From Treponema sp. UBA1240 (GTDB lineage: Bacteria; Spirochaetota; Spirochaetia; Treponematales; Treponemataceae), in assembly GCA_002308875.1 (NCBI GenBank), contig DBWK01000109.1, forward strand, positions 23,015 to 35,224: 12,210 bases of DNA. Reading direction: 5' to 3'. The notes under the pieces are model-generated. The model did no database searches and was not told the origin of the DNA. It saw only the letters and a program-made list of their open reading frames with translations. Below, piece after piece: positions 6,226 through 12,210 of the stretch; position 1 is the stretch's first letter, and the number at the start of each line of letters is the position of its first letter. Position numbers and translations under genes: made by a program.

Positions 6226-8310
6226 ATGGATTTTACAACCAATCAAATAAGAAATGTTACAATTTCAGGTCATGGGCAAACAGGTAAAACAACCTTATTT
6301 GAACAGTTATTATTTGCTGCCGGAGCAATTCCAAAGGCAGAAACAGCCGGAACCGGTAAAACCGTAAGTGATTATACACCGGAAGAAACCGAACACAAGA
6401 TTTCTATCTATTCTTCTCTGGCACATATTACATGGAAAGATAAAAACATAAACATTTGGGATACTCCTGGATCCTCTGACTTTGTCGGGGAAGTAATCTC
6501 CGCATTCAGATCAACTGAAATGGCTCTTATGCTTGTTGACGGAAGAAACGGAGCACAAATTGAAACTATCAAACTGTGGCGCGAACTTGACCGCAGAAAC
6601 AAGCCGCGTATTGTATTTATAAACCGTTGCGAAGAAGATCGTACTGATATAAACGCAATCAGCAAAGATATTCACGACAAATTCAGCGTAGAAACCTGTC
6701 CTGTTACAATTCCGATGGGAATAGGCGCAAACTACAAGGGTGTTATTGATGTTCTTAAGGGAAAGGCCGTTGTAATTGAAGGCGGAAAAGAAAAAGAAAC
6801 GGATATTCCCGCGGAATATGACGATGAATACAAAAACGCGCTCGGAATTCTTGCAGGTGCGGCAGCCGAAGGCGATGACGACCTTCTTGTAAAATTCATT
6901 GACGAAGGCGAACTAACACCCGACGAAATTGTAAAAGGTCTTAAAATCGCTCTTGAAAACAACAGAATTGTTCCGGTTTTCTGCGGAAGCACAATCAAAA
7001 CTTCCGGTATGAAAACACTTTTGGACTTTATTGCGGATATTGCACCGAGTCCAGAAAACAAGATTGAAACTACAATGAATCAGGACGGTGCGGAAGACTC
7101 CGTAAAAATTGATCCTTCAGCACAAATGTCGGCCTTGGTTGTAAAAACATCGAGCGACCAGTTCTCAGGACGGCTTTCTTATATCAAAGTTATCACAGGA
7201 ACACTTGCTTCAGAAACGGAAGTATTTAACCTTGCCGAAGGCAGAAAGGAAAAAATCGGTAAATTGTACCGCTGCCTGGGTAAAAAACTGGAAGAAGTAA
7301 AATCTCTTGCTGCCGGTGACATAGGTATTGCCGCAAAACTGAGCTTTACGCAAACAAGCGATACTCTGTCAGCCGTTCAGACCGCAGTTCCGTTCAGACG
7401 TCTGCGTCACCCAGAACCGATTTTTTCTATGGCGGTTTCCGCAAAAGAAAAGAAAGACGAAGACAAGATGAGCGAACTTCTCAGCAAATACGCAGCTGAA
7501 GACCGTACACTTTCATACAAATACAATGTTGAAACAAAGCAGAACGTTCTTTCAGGAATGGGTGAACTGCATATCAACATACTTTTGAAGAAAGTTCAGA
7601 ACCAAACAAAGATTGAAATTAACACCGCAATTCCGCGCATTGCCTACCGTGAAACAATCCAGCGCAAGGCTCAGGCGGAATATACGCACAAAAAACAGTC
7701 AGGCGGACACGGACAGTATGGACGTGTTGTTCTTGCCATTGAACCGCTTGGACGCGGCGAAGACTTTAAATTTACGAATGCCGTATTCGGTGGTGCAATT
7801 TCCAAGGGCTACATTCCAGGCATAGAAAAAGGTGTCCGCGAAGCAATGGAAAACGGTGTTTCAGCAGGTTATCCGGTTGTAGATGTTGGCGTTACTGTTC
7901 TTGACGGTAAGGAACATCCGGTAGACTCTTCCGAAATGGCGTTCAAGATTGCCGCACGCAACGCATTCAGGGATGCAATGCGCAACGCAGGTCCTATTCT
8001 TCTTGAACCTATAATGAATCTGACAGTTCTTGTTGAATCCAAGTACCTCGGCGACATTATGTCCGATTTGTCTACAAAACGCGGACGAATCCTTGGACAA
8101 AGCCCCATCGGCGGCGGAATTGAAGAAATCCGCGCACAGGCTCCGCAGTCCGAACTGCTGCGCTATGCAATAGACCTGAGGTCACTGACCAGTGGAACAG
8201 GAAGTTTTGAAACTTCTTTTGACCATTATGATCCGATTTCTGGCAAAATTGCCGATGATGTTATTAAGGCCGCAAAAGAATTCATTACTGTTTCACAGTC
8301 GGATGAATAG
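6226..8310 (+). CDS. Elongation factor G-like GTPase (EF-G paralogue)
   Basis: A 694-residue cytoplasmic translational GTPase of the EF-G-like (EF-G2-type) family, which is distinct from the main fusA translocase. The G domain spans about residues 1-270, with the P-loop GHGQTGKT at 15-22, a divergent switch I around 50-61, DTPGSSDF at 79-86 and NRCE at 133-136. Domain II is about 295-385, domain III about 400-475, domain IV starts near 480 with GGHGQYG at 493-499, and domain V ends the protein. The domain IV tip keeps EHPVDSSEMAF, with H564 in the place of the translocation His of classical EF-G. In contrast, the catalytic His of DTPGH is Ser83, and the base-specifying NKxD is NRCE. Full length without frameshift implies a selected function, perhaps in translation under stress or in ribosome recycling (inference). 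The start is set by AAGGAG 8 nt upstream. Confidence 0.92.
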   Translation: MDFTTNQIRNVTISGHGQTGKTTLFEQLLFAAGAIPKAETAGTGKTVSDYTPEETEHKISIYSSLAHITWKDKNINIWDTPGSSDFVGEVISAFRSTEMALMLVDGRNGAQIETIKLWRELDRRNKPRIVFINRCEEDRTDINAISKDIHDKFSVETCPVTIPMGIGANYKGVIDVLKGKAVVIEGGKEKETDIPAEYDDEYKNALGILAGAAAEGDDDLLVKFIDEGELTPDEIVKGLKIALENNRIVPVFCGSTIKTSGMKTLLDFIADIAPSPENKIETTMNQDGAEDSVKIDPSAQMSALVVKTSSDQFSGRLSYIKVITGTLASETEVFNLAEGRKEKIGKLYRCLGKKLEEVKSLAAGDIGIAAKLSFTQTSDTLSAVQTAVPFRRLRHPEPIFSMAVSAKEKKDEDKMSELLSKYAAEDRTLSYKYNVETKQNVLSGMGELHINILLKKVQNQTKIEINTAIPRIAYRETIQRKAQAEYTHKKQSGGHGQYGRVVLAIEPLGRGEDFKFTNAVFGGAISKGYIPGIEKGVREAMENGVSAGYPVVDVGVTVLDGKEHPVDSSEMAFKIAARNAFRDAMRNAGPILLEPIMNLTVLVESKYLGDIMSDLSTKRGRILGQSPIGGGIEEIRAQAPQSELLRYAIDLRSLTSGTGSFETSFDHYDPISGKIADDVIKAAKEFITVSQSDE

Positions 8311-8314
8311 CGGA

Positions 8315-8344
8315 ATGAGATATAGTGTAAAAATCTTATCTCAT
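8315..8344 (+). terminator. Possible terminator hairpin after the EF-G-like gene
   Basis: ATGAGATA (8315-8322) and TATCTCAT (8337-8344) form an 8-bp AU-rich stem with a 14-nt loop, 4 nt after the stop codon. The following bases are only moderately T-rich, so it is a weak terminator at best. Confidence 0.4.
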
Positions 8345-8365
8345 GTAATTTTAATAATTCGCTAG

Positions 8366-8393
8366 TTGATATTTTACATTTTTGTGGTATACT
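8366..8393 (+). promoter_or_regulatory. Strong sigma-70 promoter of the LysM lipoprotein gene
   Basis: TTGATA (8366-8371) and TATACT (8388-8393) are spaced by 16 bp, with an extended -10 TG at 8385-8386. Each hexamer differs from consensus at one base. The predicted transcript would start near 8400 and leave a leader of about 75 nt. Confidence 0.7.
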
Positions 8394-8422
8394 GAATCTG
8401 GTATGCTACTTAATACTGTATA

Positions 8423-8442
8423 TTTCTTTAATATTAAAGAAA
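8423..8442. promoter_or_regulatory. Perfect 20-bp palindrome in the LysM gene leader
   Basis: TTTCTTTAATATTAAAGAAA is its own reverse complement. It lies about 30 bp after the -10 element, inside the predicted 5' untranslated region and about 33 nt before the start codon. As DNA it suits a dimeric operator; as RNA it could fold into an 8-bp AU stem with a 4-nt loop. Confidence 0.55.
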
Positions 8443-8474
8443 ATATTATCATTTAGCAAAATATGGAGAAAAAC

Positions 8475-9251
8475 ATGAAAAAATCTTTATTTGCAGTAAC
8501 AGCCATTCTTGTTTCATTGTTCCTGCTTGTTTCCTGTGCATCCGGTTCAAAAAAAGCGGTAGCAAAGGAAGAACCGATGAAAGTTACCAATACAGAACCA
8601 AAACCAGCTTCAACAAAAACTCCTGATACAAATGGCACAACAGCAAAGCCGGCTTATATCGATTCAGGTATTGACAACATAAATGAATCCGGTAGGACTG
8701 TAACAGACGACAGCACAAATCAGGACAAACTTCAGATGCATGTTGTTGAATCAACAGGAATCGCAAAAGAAGGTTCTACACCGTCAAACGCAAGTTCTAA
8801 GAACGAATATGCAAATGACGTTGGCGACAAAAACTCAACAGGACTTTCATCCGACAGTAATTCCAACACAACAGGTACTGCCGCATCATCAAGCTCCGGC
8901 AAAACAGCTGCTACTTACACACATCCAAGAGGACACATTGTTCTTGACAATGCTCAGTTCTACACAGTAAAACGTGGCGATGTTCTTATTCTTATTGCAG
9001 AACGTTTCTATGGCAACGGTAAAGGTAACTACTTCCCGTTCATCATTGCCGGAACAGAAGACGAAATTACAGATGCTGATTTGATTGAAATTGGTCAGAA
9101 ACTTACTATTCCTGACTTGCAGAAAGCACTTTCAACAGAAGAATCACGCAACTACGTAAAACAGACATTCTATTCAGTTGCTGACAAATATGACAGCAAG
9201 GGTAAACCAGGAATGGCTTCACAGCTTAGAGCAATTGCTGCCGGTCTTTAA
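8475..9251 (+). CDS. LysM-domain lipoprotein
   Basis: A 258-residue exported lipoprotein. Residues 1-20 form a signal peptide ending LLVSC, so Cys21 is the lipidated residue. Residues about 25-155 are a low-complexity Ser/Thr/Asn/Lys-rich linker, likely disordered. A single LysM domain covers about 162-212 (it opens FYTVKRGDVL and ends GQKLTIP). LysM binds the glycan of peptidoglycan, so the protein probably ties a membrane lipid anchor to the cell wall in the periplasm. A short helical tail of about 45 residues follows. An in-frame ATG 12 nt earlier (8463) would add MEKN, but its own first bases contain the GGAG ribosome binding site (8465-8468) that sits 6 nt before 8475, so I take 8475 as the start. 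It has its own promoter and terminator and is likely monocistronic. Confidence 0.88.
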   Translation: MKKSLFAVTAILVSLFLLVSCASGSKKAVAKEEPMKVTNTEPKPASTKTPDTNGTTAKPAYIDSGIDNINESGRTVTDDSTNQDKLQMHVVESTGIAKEGSTPSNASSKNEYANDVGDKNSTGLSSDSNSNTTGTAASSSSGKTAATYTHPRGHIVLDNAQFYTVKRGDVLILIAERFYGNGKGNYFPFIIAGTEDEITDADLIEIGQKLTIPDLQKALSTEESRNYVKQTFYSVADKYDSKGKPGMASQLRAIAAGL

Positions 9252-9276
9252 TCCGCAGTAACCGCTTGTTAACTAC

Positions 9277-9310
9277 AAAAGGGGTAACATTACGTTATCC
9301 CTTTTATTTT
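9277..9310 (+). terminator. Intrinsic terminator after the LysM lipoprotein gene
   Basis: AAAAGGGGTAAC (9277-9288) and GTTATCCCTTTT (9294-9305) make a 12-bp stem with one G-U pair and a 5-nt loop, followed by the T-rich tail ATTTTAT. It separates the LysM gene from deoD, although deoD starts only about 20 nt after it and I see no separate deoD promoter, so some read-through may feed deoD. Confidence 0.8.
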
Positions 9311-9327
9311 ATCTATTGGAGTAAAAT

Positions 9328-10032
9328 ATGAGTACACCGCACAACAAAGCACAAAAAGGACAGATTGCAGAAGCAGTTTTATTACCGGGCGATCCGCAAA
9401 GAGCAAAACACATTGCAGAAACATACCTGCAGAATCCGGAATGTTATAATGATGTCCGCGGTATGCTCGGTTTTACCGGTACATATAAAGGAAAAAAAGT
9501 TTCGGTACAGGGAACAGGAATGGGGCAACCGTCACTTTCCATTTATGTAAACGAACTTTTCCAGTTTTACGACGTGCAGCGCGCAATTCGAGTTGGAACA
9601 TGCGGTGCTGTAAACGAGCAGACAAAAATCCGCGACATAATTCTGGCTATCGCTGCATCAACGGATTCTTCGCTGAACACTCACCGGTTCGGCGGCAAAC
9701 ACTTTGCTCCGGCGGCGGACTTTAACCTGCTCCACGCGGCATACATAGCGGCGGAAAAGCAGAAATTGCCTGTAAAAGTGGGTACTGTTGCATCTTCCGA
9801 TATGTTTTACGATGAAAAGAATTCCTGGAAGCTATGGGCTGAATACGGTGTTCTTGGTATAGAAATGGAAGCGGCGGAATTGTATACACTTGCCGCCAAG
9901 TATCGCAGACAGGCTCTTGCCATACTGACTGTTTCAGATAACATTGTAACGCATCAGGAAACAACGCCGGAAGAACGGCAGAAAACATTCAACGCAATGA
10001 TTGAAATTGCGCTTGAAACGGCAATTTCCTAA
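9328..10032 (+). CDS. deoD: Purine nucleoside phosphorylase, DeoD type
   Basis: A 234-residue cytoplasmic enzyme that cleaves purine (deoxy)ribonucleosides with phosphate to the base and (deoxy)ribose 1-phosphate, for nucleoside salvage. The length equals the usual hexameric DeoD subunit (about 235-240). Visible hallmarks are STPHN with H5 (the His given from a neighbouring subunit), GDPQR with G21 and R25 and then VRG with R44 for phosphate binding, RVGTCG, GIEMEAAELY for ribose contact, and TVSDNI with the Asp that protonates the purine base in E. coli DeoD. All expected active-site residues appear intact. GGAG 8 nt upstream supports the start. It lies just after the LysM gene terminator and converges with the acyltransferase gene across a 21-bp gap. 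Pathogenic treponemes lack much purine synthesis and rely on salvage; whether that holds here is unknown. Confidence 0.95.
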   Translation: MSTPHNKAQKGQIAEAVLLPGDPQRAKHIAETYLQNPECYNDVRGMLGFTGTYKGKKVSVQGTGMGQPSLSIYVNELFQFYDVQRAIRVGTCGAVNEQTKIRDIILAIAASTDSSLNTHRFGGKHFAPAADFNLLHAAYIAAEKQKLPVKVGTVASSDMFYDEKNSWKLWAEYGVLGIEMEAAELYTLAAKYRRQALAILTVSDNIVTHQETTPEERQKTFNAMIEIALETAIS

Positions 10033-10043
10033 AATGAACGGAA

Positions 10044-10082
10044 TGTCCGGGGCTCAGCTTGCAGCAACCTGAGTTTCGGACA
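10044..10082. terminator. Possible bidirectional hairpin between convergent genes
   Basis: TGTCCG (10044-10049) pairs with CGGACA (10077-10082), and CTCAG (10053-10057) with CTGAG (10069-10073), with a small 3x3 internal loop between the stems. The hairpin covers the last codons of the acyltransferase gene and the convergent gap with deoD. No strong T-run follows on either strand, so a terminator role is tentative. Confidence 0.35.
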
Positions 10083-11352
10083 GCAGCTCATTGTAAGTTT
10101 CAATTACAAGCGCTACCTTTGCGCACATTCTCGGATCTTTTGTAAAGAATGCAAACATAACGTCCTGCAGATATATCTGAAAATTGCTGCCCGGCGTAAA
10201 CGGGATATAGCGGAGCAAAGACGGGTCAAAATGTATTAGCGTTTCTTCTCTGAATACTTTTCCTATGTAGGTATAACCTTTTTCCGTCAACTGAAGAATA
10301 CCGTCGCCGGCTTTTTCAATTCCTTTGGTCTTTTTTACCGTAAAATCATTATCCGCAAGCTTTGTTTCGGATGCGGAAAGTACGGCAAGCTTTACAGGAA
10401 TCTGCAAATCAAAGCTTTTTTCCGTAAGATGCCTGTTTTTTTCCGTATCACGCTGGTAATTGTACCACATACCGATGTGCTTAAAATACGACTTTTCGGT
10501 CTTCCAATCGAGATGTCCGGTTTCAGTATACTCAGCGCGGGTTCCGCACTCCGTGCAGAAAATATCGTTACCCTTTGTTTTGAGTGTTAATTCTTTTTTG
10601 CAGCACGGACACATATAAAGAATATTCGTCAAGCCTTCGGCACGGTTGTGACCTTTGTATAGCCAGCCTGTTCTTTCCTGTTCCGCAAAACTATCAACAT
10701 AAATGCTCTTTGCAATAATTTTGTCGATTTCTTCCACATCGGTTTTTTCAATCTGTTCTGGAGTGAGTGCTACCGAGATCTCAAGATTTATTATTCCGTT
10801 GCAAAGATTCTTCCGCCACGGGTTGTCACACAAATAATTGCCGCTGGATTTAACGACAAAAACGGGCAGCTTTGCTTTTTTTATAAGCTTGGAACAGCTT
10901 TCGGGCATATCTTTGGAGATTCCGTTTATAACTATCTGACCTTCGGGATACAGGGCAAGAATTCCCTTATTGCTTATAACATCAAAGGAACCGCGTACTG
11001 TCTGTAAATCAGGCTGAAAAAGACTTTTGGGAATTGTTCTTGCAAAGCGTACAAAAAAAAGGTATTTGGACGCAAGCCAATGTTTTCTTGCAACAATAAA
11101 GTTTATTCTGCGCGGGAAAAAGGCACGTATTAAATAAATGTGATCATAAATACTATGGTGATTGCCTACAATAATATAAGGCGGTGAAAAAGCAAGCAGT
11201 TTTTTCTTTGCTTCCAGCCCTTCAAGAATAGTACCGTCGGAACATTTGAATACAATTTTTACCTTGCGGAAAAGCAGTGTAAGAACAACTACTATGAATC
11301 CGAATATGTACCAAACCGGTCTGTTAGGGCGTTTTGTCTTTTTTCTTTTCAT
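10054..11352 (-). CDS. PlsC-like acyltransferase with zinc ribbon and extra C-terminal domain
   Basis: A 432-residue membrane-associated protein. A basic N-terminus is followed by one membrane segment (about residues 13-28). A glycerolipid acyltransferase domain (about 35-200) has the HX4D catalytic motif in NHHSIYD (H65, D70) and YPEG at 135-138. Such enzymes move an acyl chain to lysophosphatidate or a similar acceptor in phospholipid synthesis. The usual EGTR is EGQI here, so the acceptor phosphate-binding Arg is missing and the substrate may differ. A zinc ribbon follows (C248, C251, C266, C269; C250 is extra), then an unrecognised domain of about 150 residues. Ordinary PlsC proteins have about 240 residues, so the second half is an addition. 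The start is set by the reading frame; its ribosome binding site is weak. It follows mutS2 on the same strand after 93 bp. Confidence 0.82.
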   Translation of the reverse strand: MKRKKTKRPNRPVWYIFGFIVVVLTLLFRKVKIVFKCSDGTILEGLEAKKKLLAFSPPYIIVGNHHSIYDHIYLIRAFFPRRINFIVARKHWLASKYLFFVRFARTIPKSLFQPDLQTVRGSFDVISNKGILALYPEGQIVINGISKDMPESCSKLIKKAKLPVFVVKSSGNYLCDNPWRKNLCNGIINLEISVALTPEQIEKTDVEEIDKIIAKSIYVDSFAEQERTGWLYKGHNRAEGLTNILYMCPCCKKELTLKTKGNDIFCTECGTRAEYTETGHLDWKTEKSYFKHIGMWYNYQRDTEKNRHLTEKSFDLQIPVKLAVLSASETKLADNDFTVKKTKGIEKAGDGILQLTEKGYTYIGKVFREETLIHFDPSLLRYIPFTPGSNFQIYLQDVMFAFFTKDPRMCAKVALVIETYNELLSETQVAAS

Positions 11353-11383
11353 AACTGCAAGTCTACCAAATCAACTAACTACT

Positions 11384-11416
11384 ATAATATTTTCGTTAAA
11401 AAAATGGAATTGTCAA
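11384..11416 (-). promoter_or_regulatory. Weak candidate promoter of the acyltransferase gene
   Basis: A perfect TTGACA lies on the minus strand (11416-11411), but the best -10, TATTAT (11389-11384), is 21 bp away, which is too long for a standard promoter. With optimal spacing only AAAATA-like hexamers are available. Expression by read-through from mutS2 is an alternative. Confidence 0.25.
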
Positions 11417-11445
11417 GATATTTACAGGTATTTGCAAATGATTTG

Positions 11446-12210
11446 TTATATATCTTTAAGTACAACGTAAGTTTTTCCAAAACCGCCGTCTTCTGGCGGC
11501 GCAAAGTAATAATCCTTAACAACCGCACAATGTTTTAAGAAATTGTGTACACCCTGCTGCAAAATTCCGTTTCCTTTGCCATGTATAATAGAAAAATTCT
11601 GCAAATGCTGCAAAACAGCCAAATCCATCTGGTGTTCAACGGCTTTCATTGCTTCCTCATACCGCATACCCAAAAGACGCAGTTCAAAAACCGCTGTTTC
11701 GTTGCTGACGGAAAAATCTGCGCCGGGGATACCACCGCTATCGGTATTCGCGTCAATCTCAATGCTGATTTTAGGCTTGTTTTCAACAAGCGGGGCAAGC
11801 TGGAGCTTTTTCTGGCTTACACTCATTTTAAGTCCGTCAAACTGAACGATCCAGCTGTCTTTCTTGTCCTGCCGGATTATTGTTCCGCGTCTTCCGTTTA
11901 AAAGCACATCAACGTTTTCCGCAAAGCCATCAGGATACGAAAGTTTTGTGTTGTTTTCAGGCGGAGGATAGACACCATTATGTGCAGGCTGAGTTTTTTT
12001 GCCCGAATTCCGTTTTTTGGCTTTGCTGCTCTGGAGCTCCGCAGTACCGTACTTTTCTTCCAATTCCGTTTTTTGTAGCAAAAGTTTGTCTTTTTCTGAT
12101 TCAAGAAGCTTTTTTTCGTTTTCTATGGAATCCGACAAATCAGAAATATACTGCTTAACCTTAAGCGTTTTTTCGCGCGTTATCTCGCCTTCGCGAATCT
12201 CACGAACAAG
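11446..12210 (-). CDS. mutS2: MutS2, C-terminal part (5' end outside window)
   Basis: The last 254 residues of MutS2; the frame stays open to the window edge, so the start and ATPase domain lie outside. MutS2 is a MutS-family ATPase without mismatch recognition. It is linked to suppression of homologous recombination and, in some bacteria, to splitting stalled collided ribosomes. Visible in order are the LVREIREGEITREKT segment just after the ATPase part, a Lys/Glu-rich coiled coil, a basic linker, a KOW-like small beta domain (ENVDVLLNGRRGTIIRQ...), and a C-terminal Smr domain with IIHGKGNG (His codon at 11581-11583). The Smr entry motif, usually LDLRG, is FELRLLGM here. A TTG at 12138 could be read as a start, but the homology continues upstream of it. 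The gene ends 93 bp before the acyltransferase gene on the same strand. Confidence 0.88.
   Translation of the reverse strand, partial: LVREIREGEITREKTLKVKQYISDLSDSIENEKKLLESEKDKLLLQKTELEEKYGTAELQSSKAKKRNSGKKTQPAHNGVYPPPENNTKLSYPDGFAENVDVLLNGRRGTIIRQDKKDSWIVQFDGLKMSVSQKKLQLAPLVENKPKISIEIDANTDSGGIPGADFSVSNETAVFELRLLGMRYEEAMKAVEHQMDLAVLQHLQNFSIIHGKGNGILQQGVHNFLKHCAVVKDYYFAPPEDGGFGKTYVVLKDI

Noticed and set aside
8463..8474. Upstream ATG of the LysM lipoprotein
   Set aside because: The ribosome binding site GGAG lies inside this ATG's own first codons and serves the ATG at 8475.
11430..11439. ATTTGCAAAT palindrome after mutS2
   Set aside because: A 10-bp AT-rich palindrome is expected by chance, and no T-run makes it a terminator.
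12136..12138. TTG as start of a separate 230-residue protein at the right end
   Set aside because: The frame continues to the window edge with MutS2-like sequence upstream, so this is an internal Leu codon.

Overview
The window looks like chromosomal DNA from a spirochaete, most likely a host-associated or rumen/gut-type Treponema. This is inferred from the gene set and protein style: a large BspA-like (DUF285) surface lipoprotein with a permissive lipobox, a small LysM lipoprotein, an EF-G-like second elongation factor, and a MutS2 reading LVREIREGEITREKT. No rRNA, phage, transposase or CRISPR evidence fixes the species.

Layout, left to right. Positions 1-407 hold no gene I can support: an AT-rich stretch with a weak candidate promoter, a long GC-rich inverted repeat (151-237), and a cluster of small hairpins and direct repeats (295-380) just downstream of the first gene. 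A 1239-residue lipoprotein gene on the minus strand fills 408-4127. It has a lipid anchor, a Gly/Ser linker, seven Ig-like repeats in two alternating types, and a C-terminal BspA/DUF285 module. Positions 4128-4252 carry its candidate promoter and two inverted-repeat structures. Next on the minus strand are a PHP-family phosphoesterase (4253-4942) and, upstream of it and overlapping by one base, a 395-residue coiled-coil protein (4942-6129). They form a translationally coupled pair of unknown function. A 96-bp divergent promoter region separates this pair from an EF-G-like GTPase on the plus strand (6226-8310), followed by a LysM lipoprotein (8475-9251) with its own strong promoter, a clear terminator, and the purine nucleoside phosphorylase deoD (9328-10032). 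The right end is on the minus strand: an unusual PlsC-type acyltransferase with a zinc ribbon and an extra C-terminal domain (10054-11352), and the 3' part of mutS2 (11446 to the window edge).

Functions. The window mixes cell-surface functions (adhesin-like lipoprotein, LysM lipoprotein, membrane lipid acyltransferase) with housekeeping (EF-G-like factor, nucleoside salvage, MutS2). No defence island or mobile element is evident. The least explained parts are the coiled-coil/PHP pair, the A-B-A-B-A-B-B repeat architecture of the lipoprotein, and the structured non-coding DNA on both sides of it. All functional statements come from reading motifs by eye; no database search was possible.
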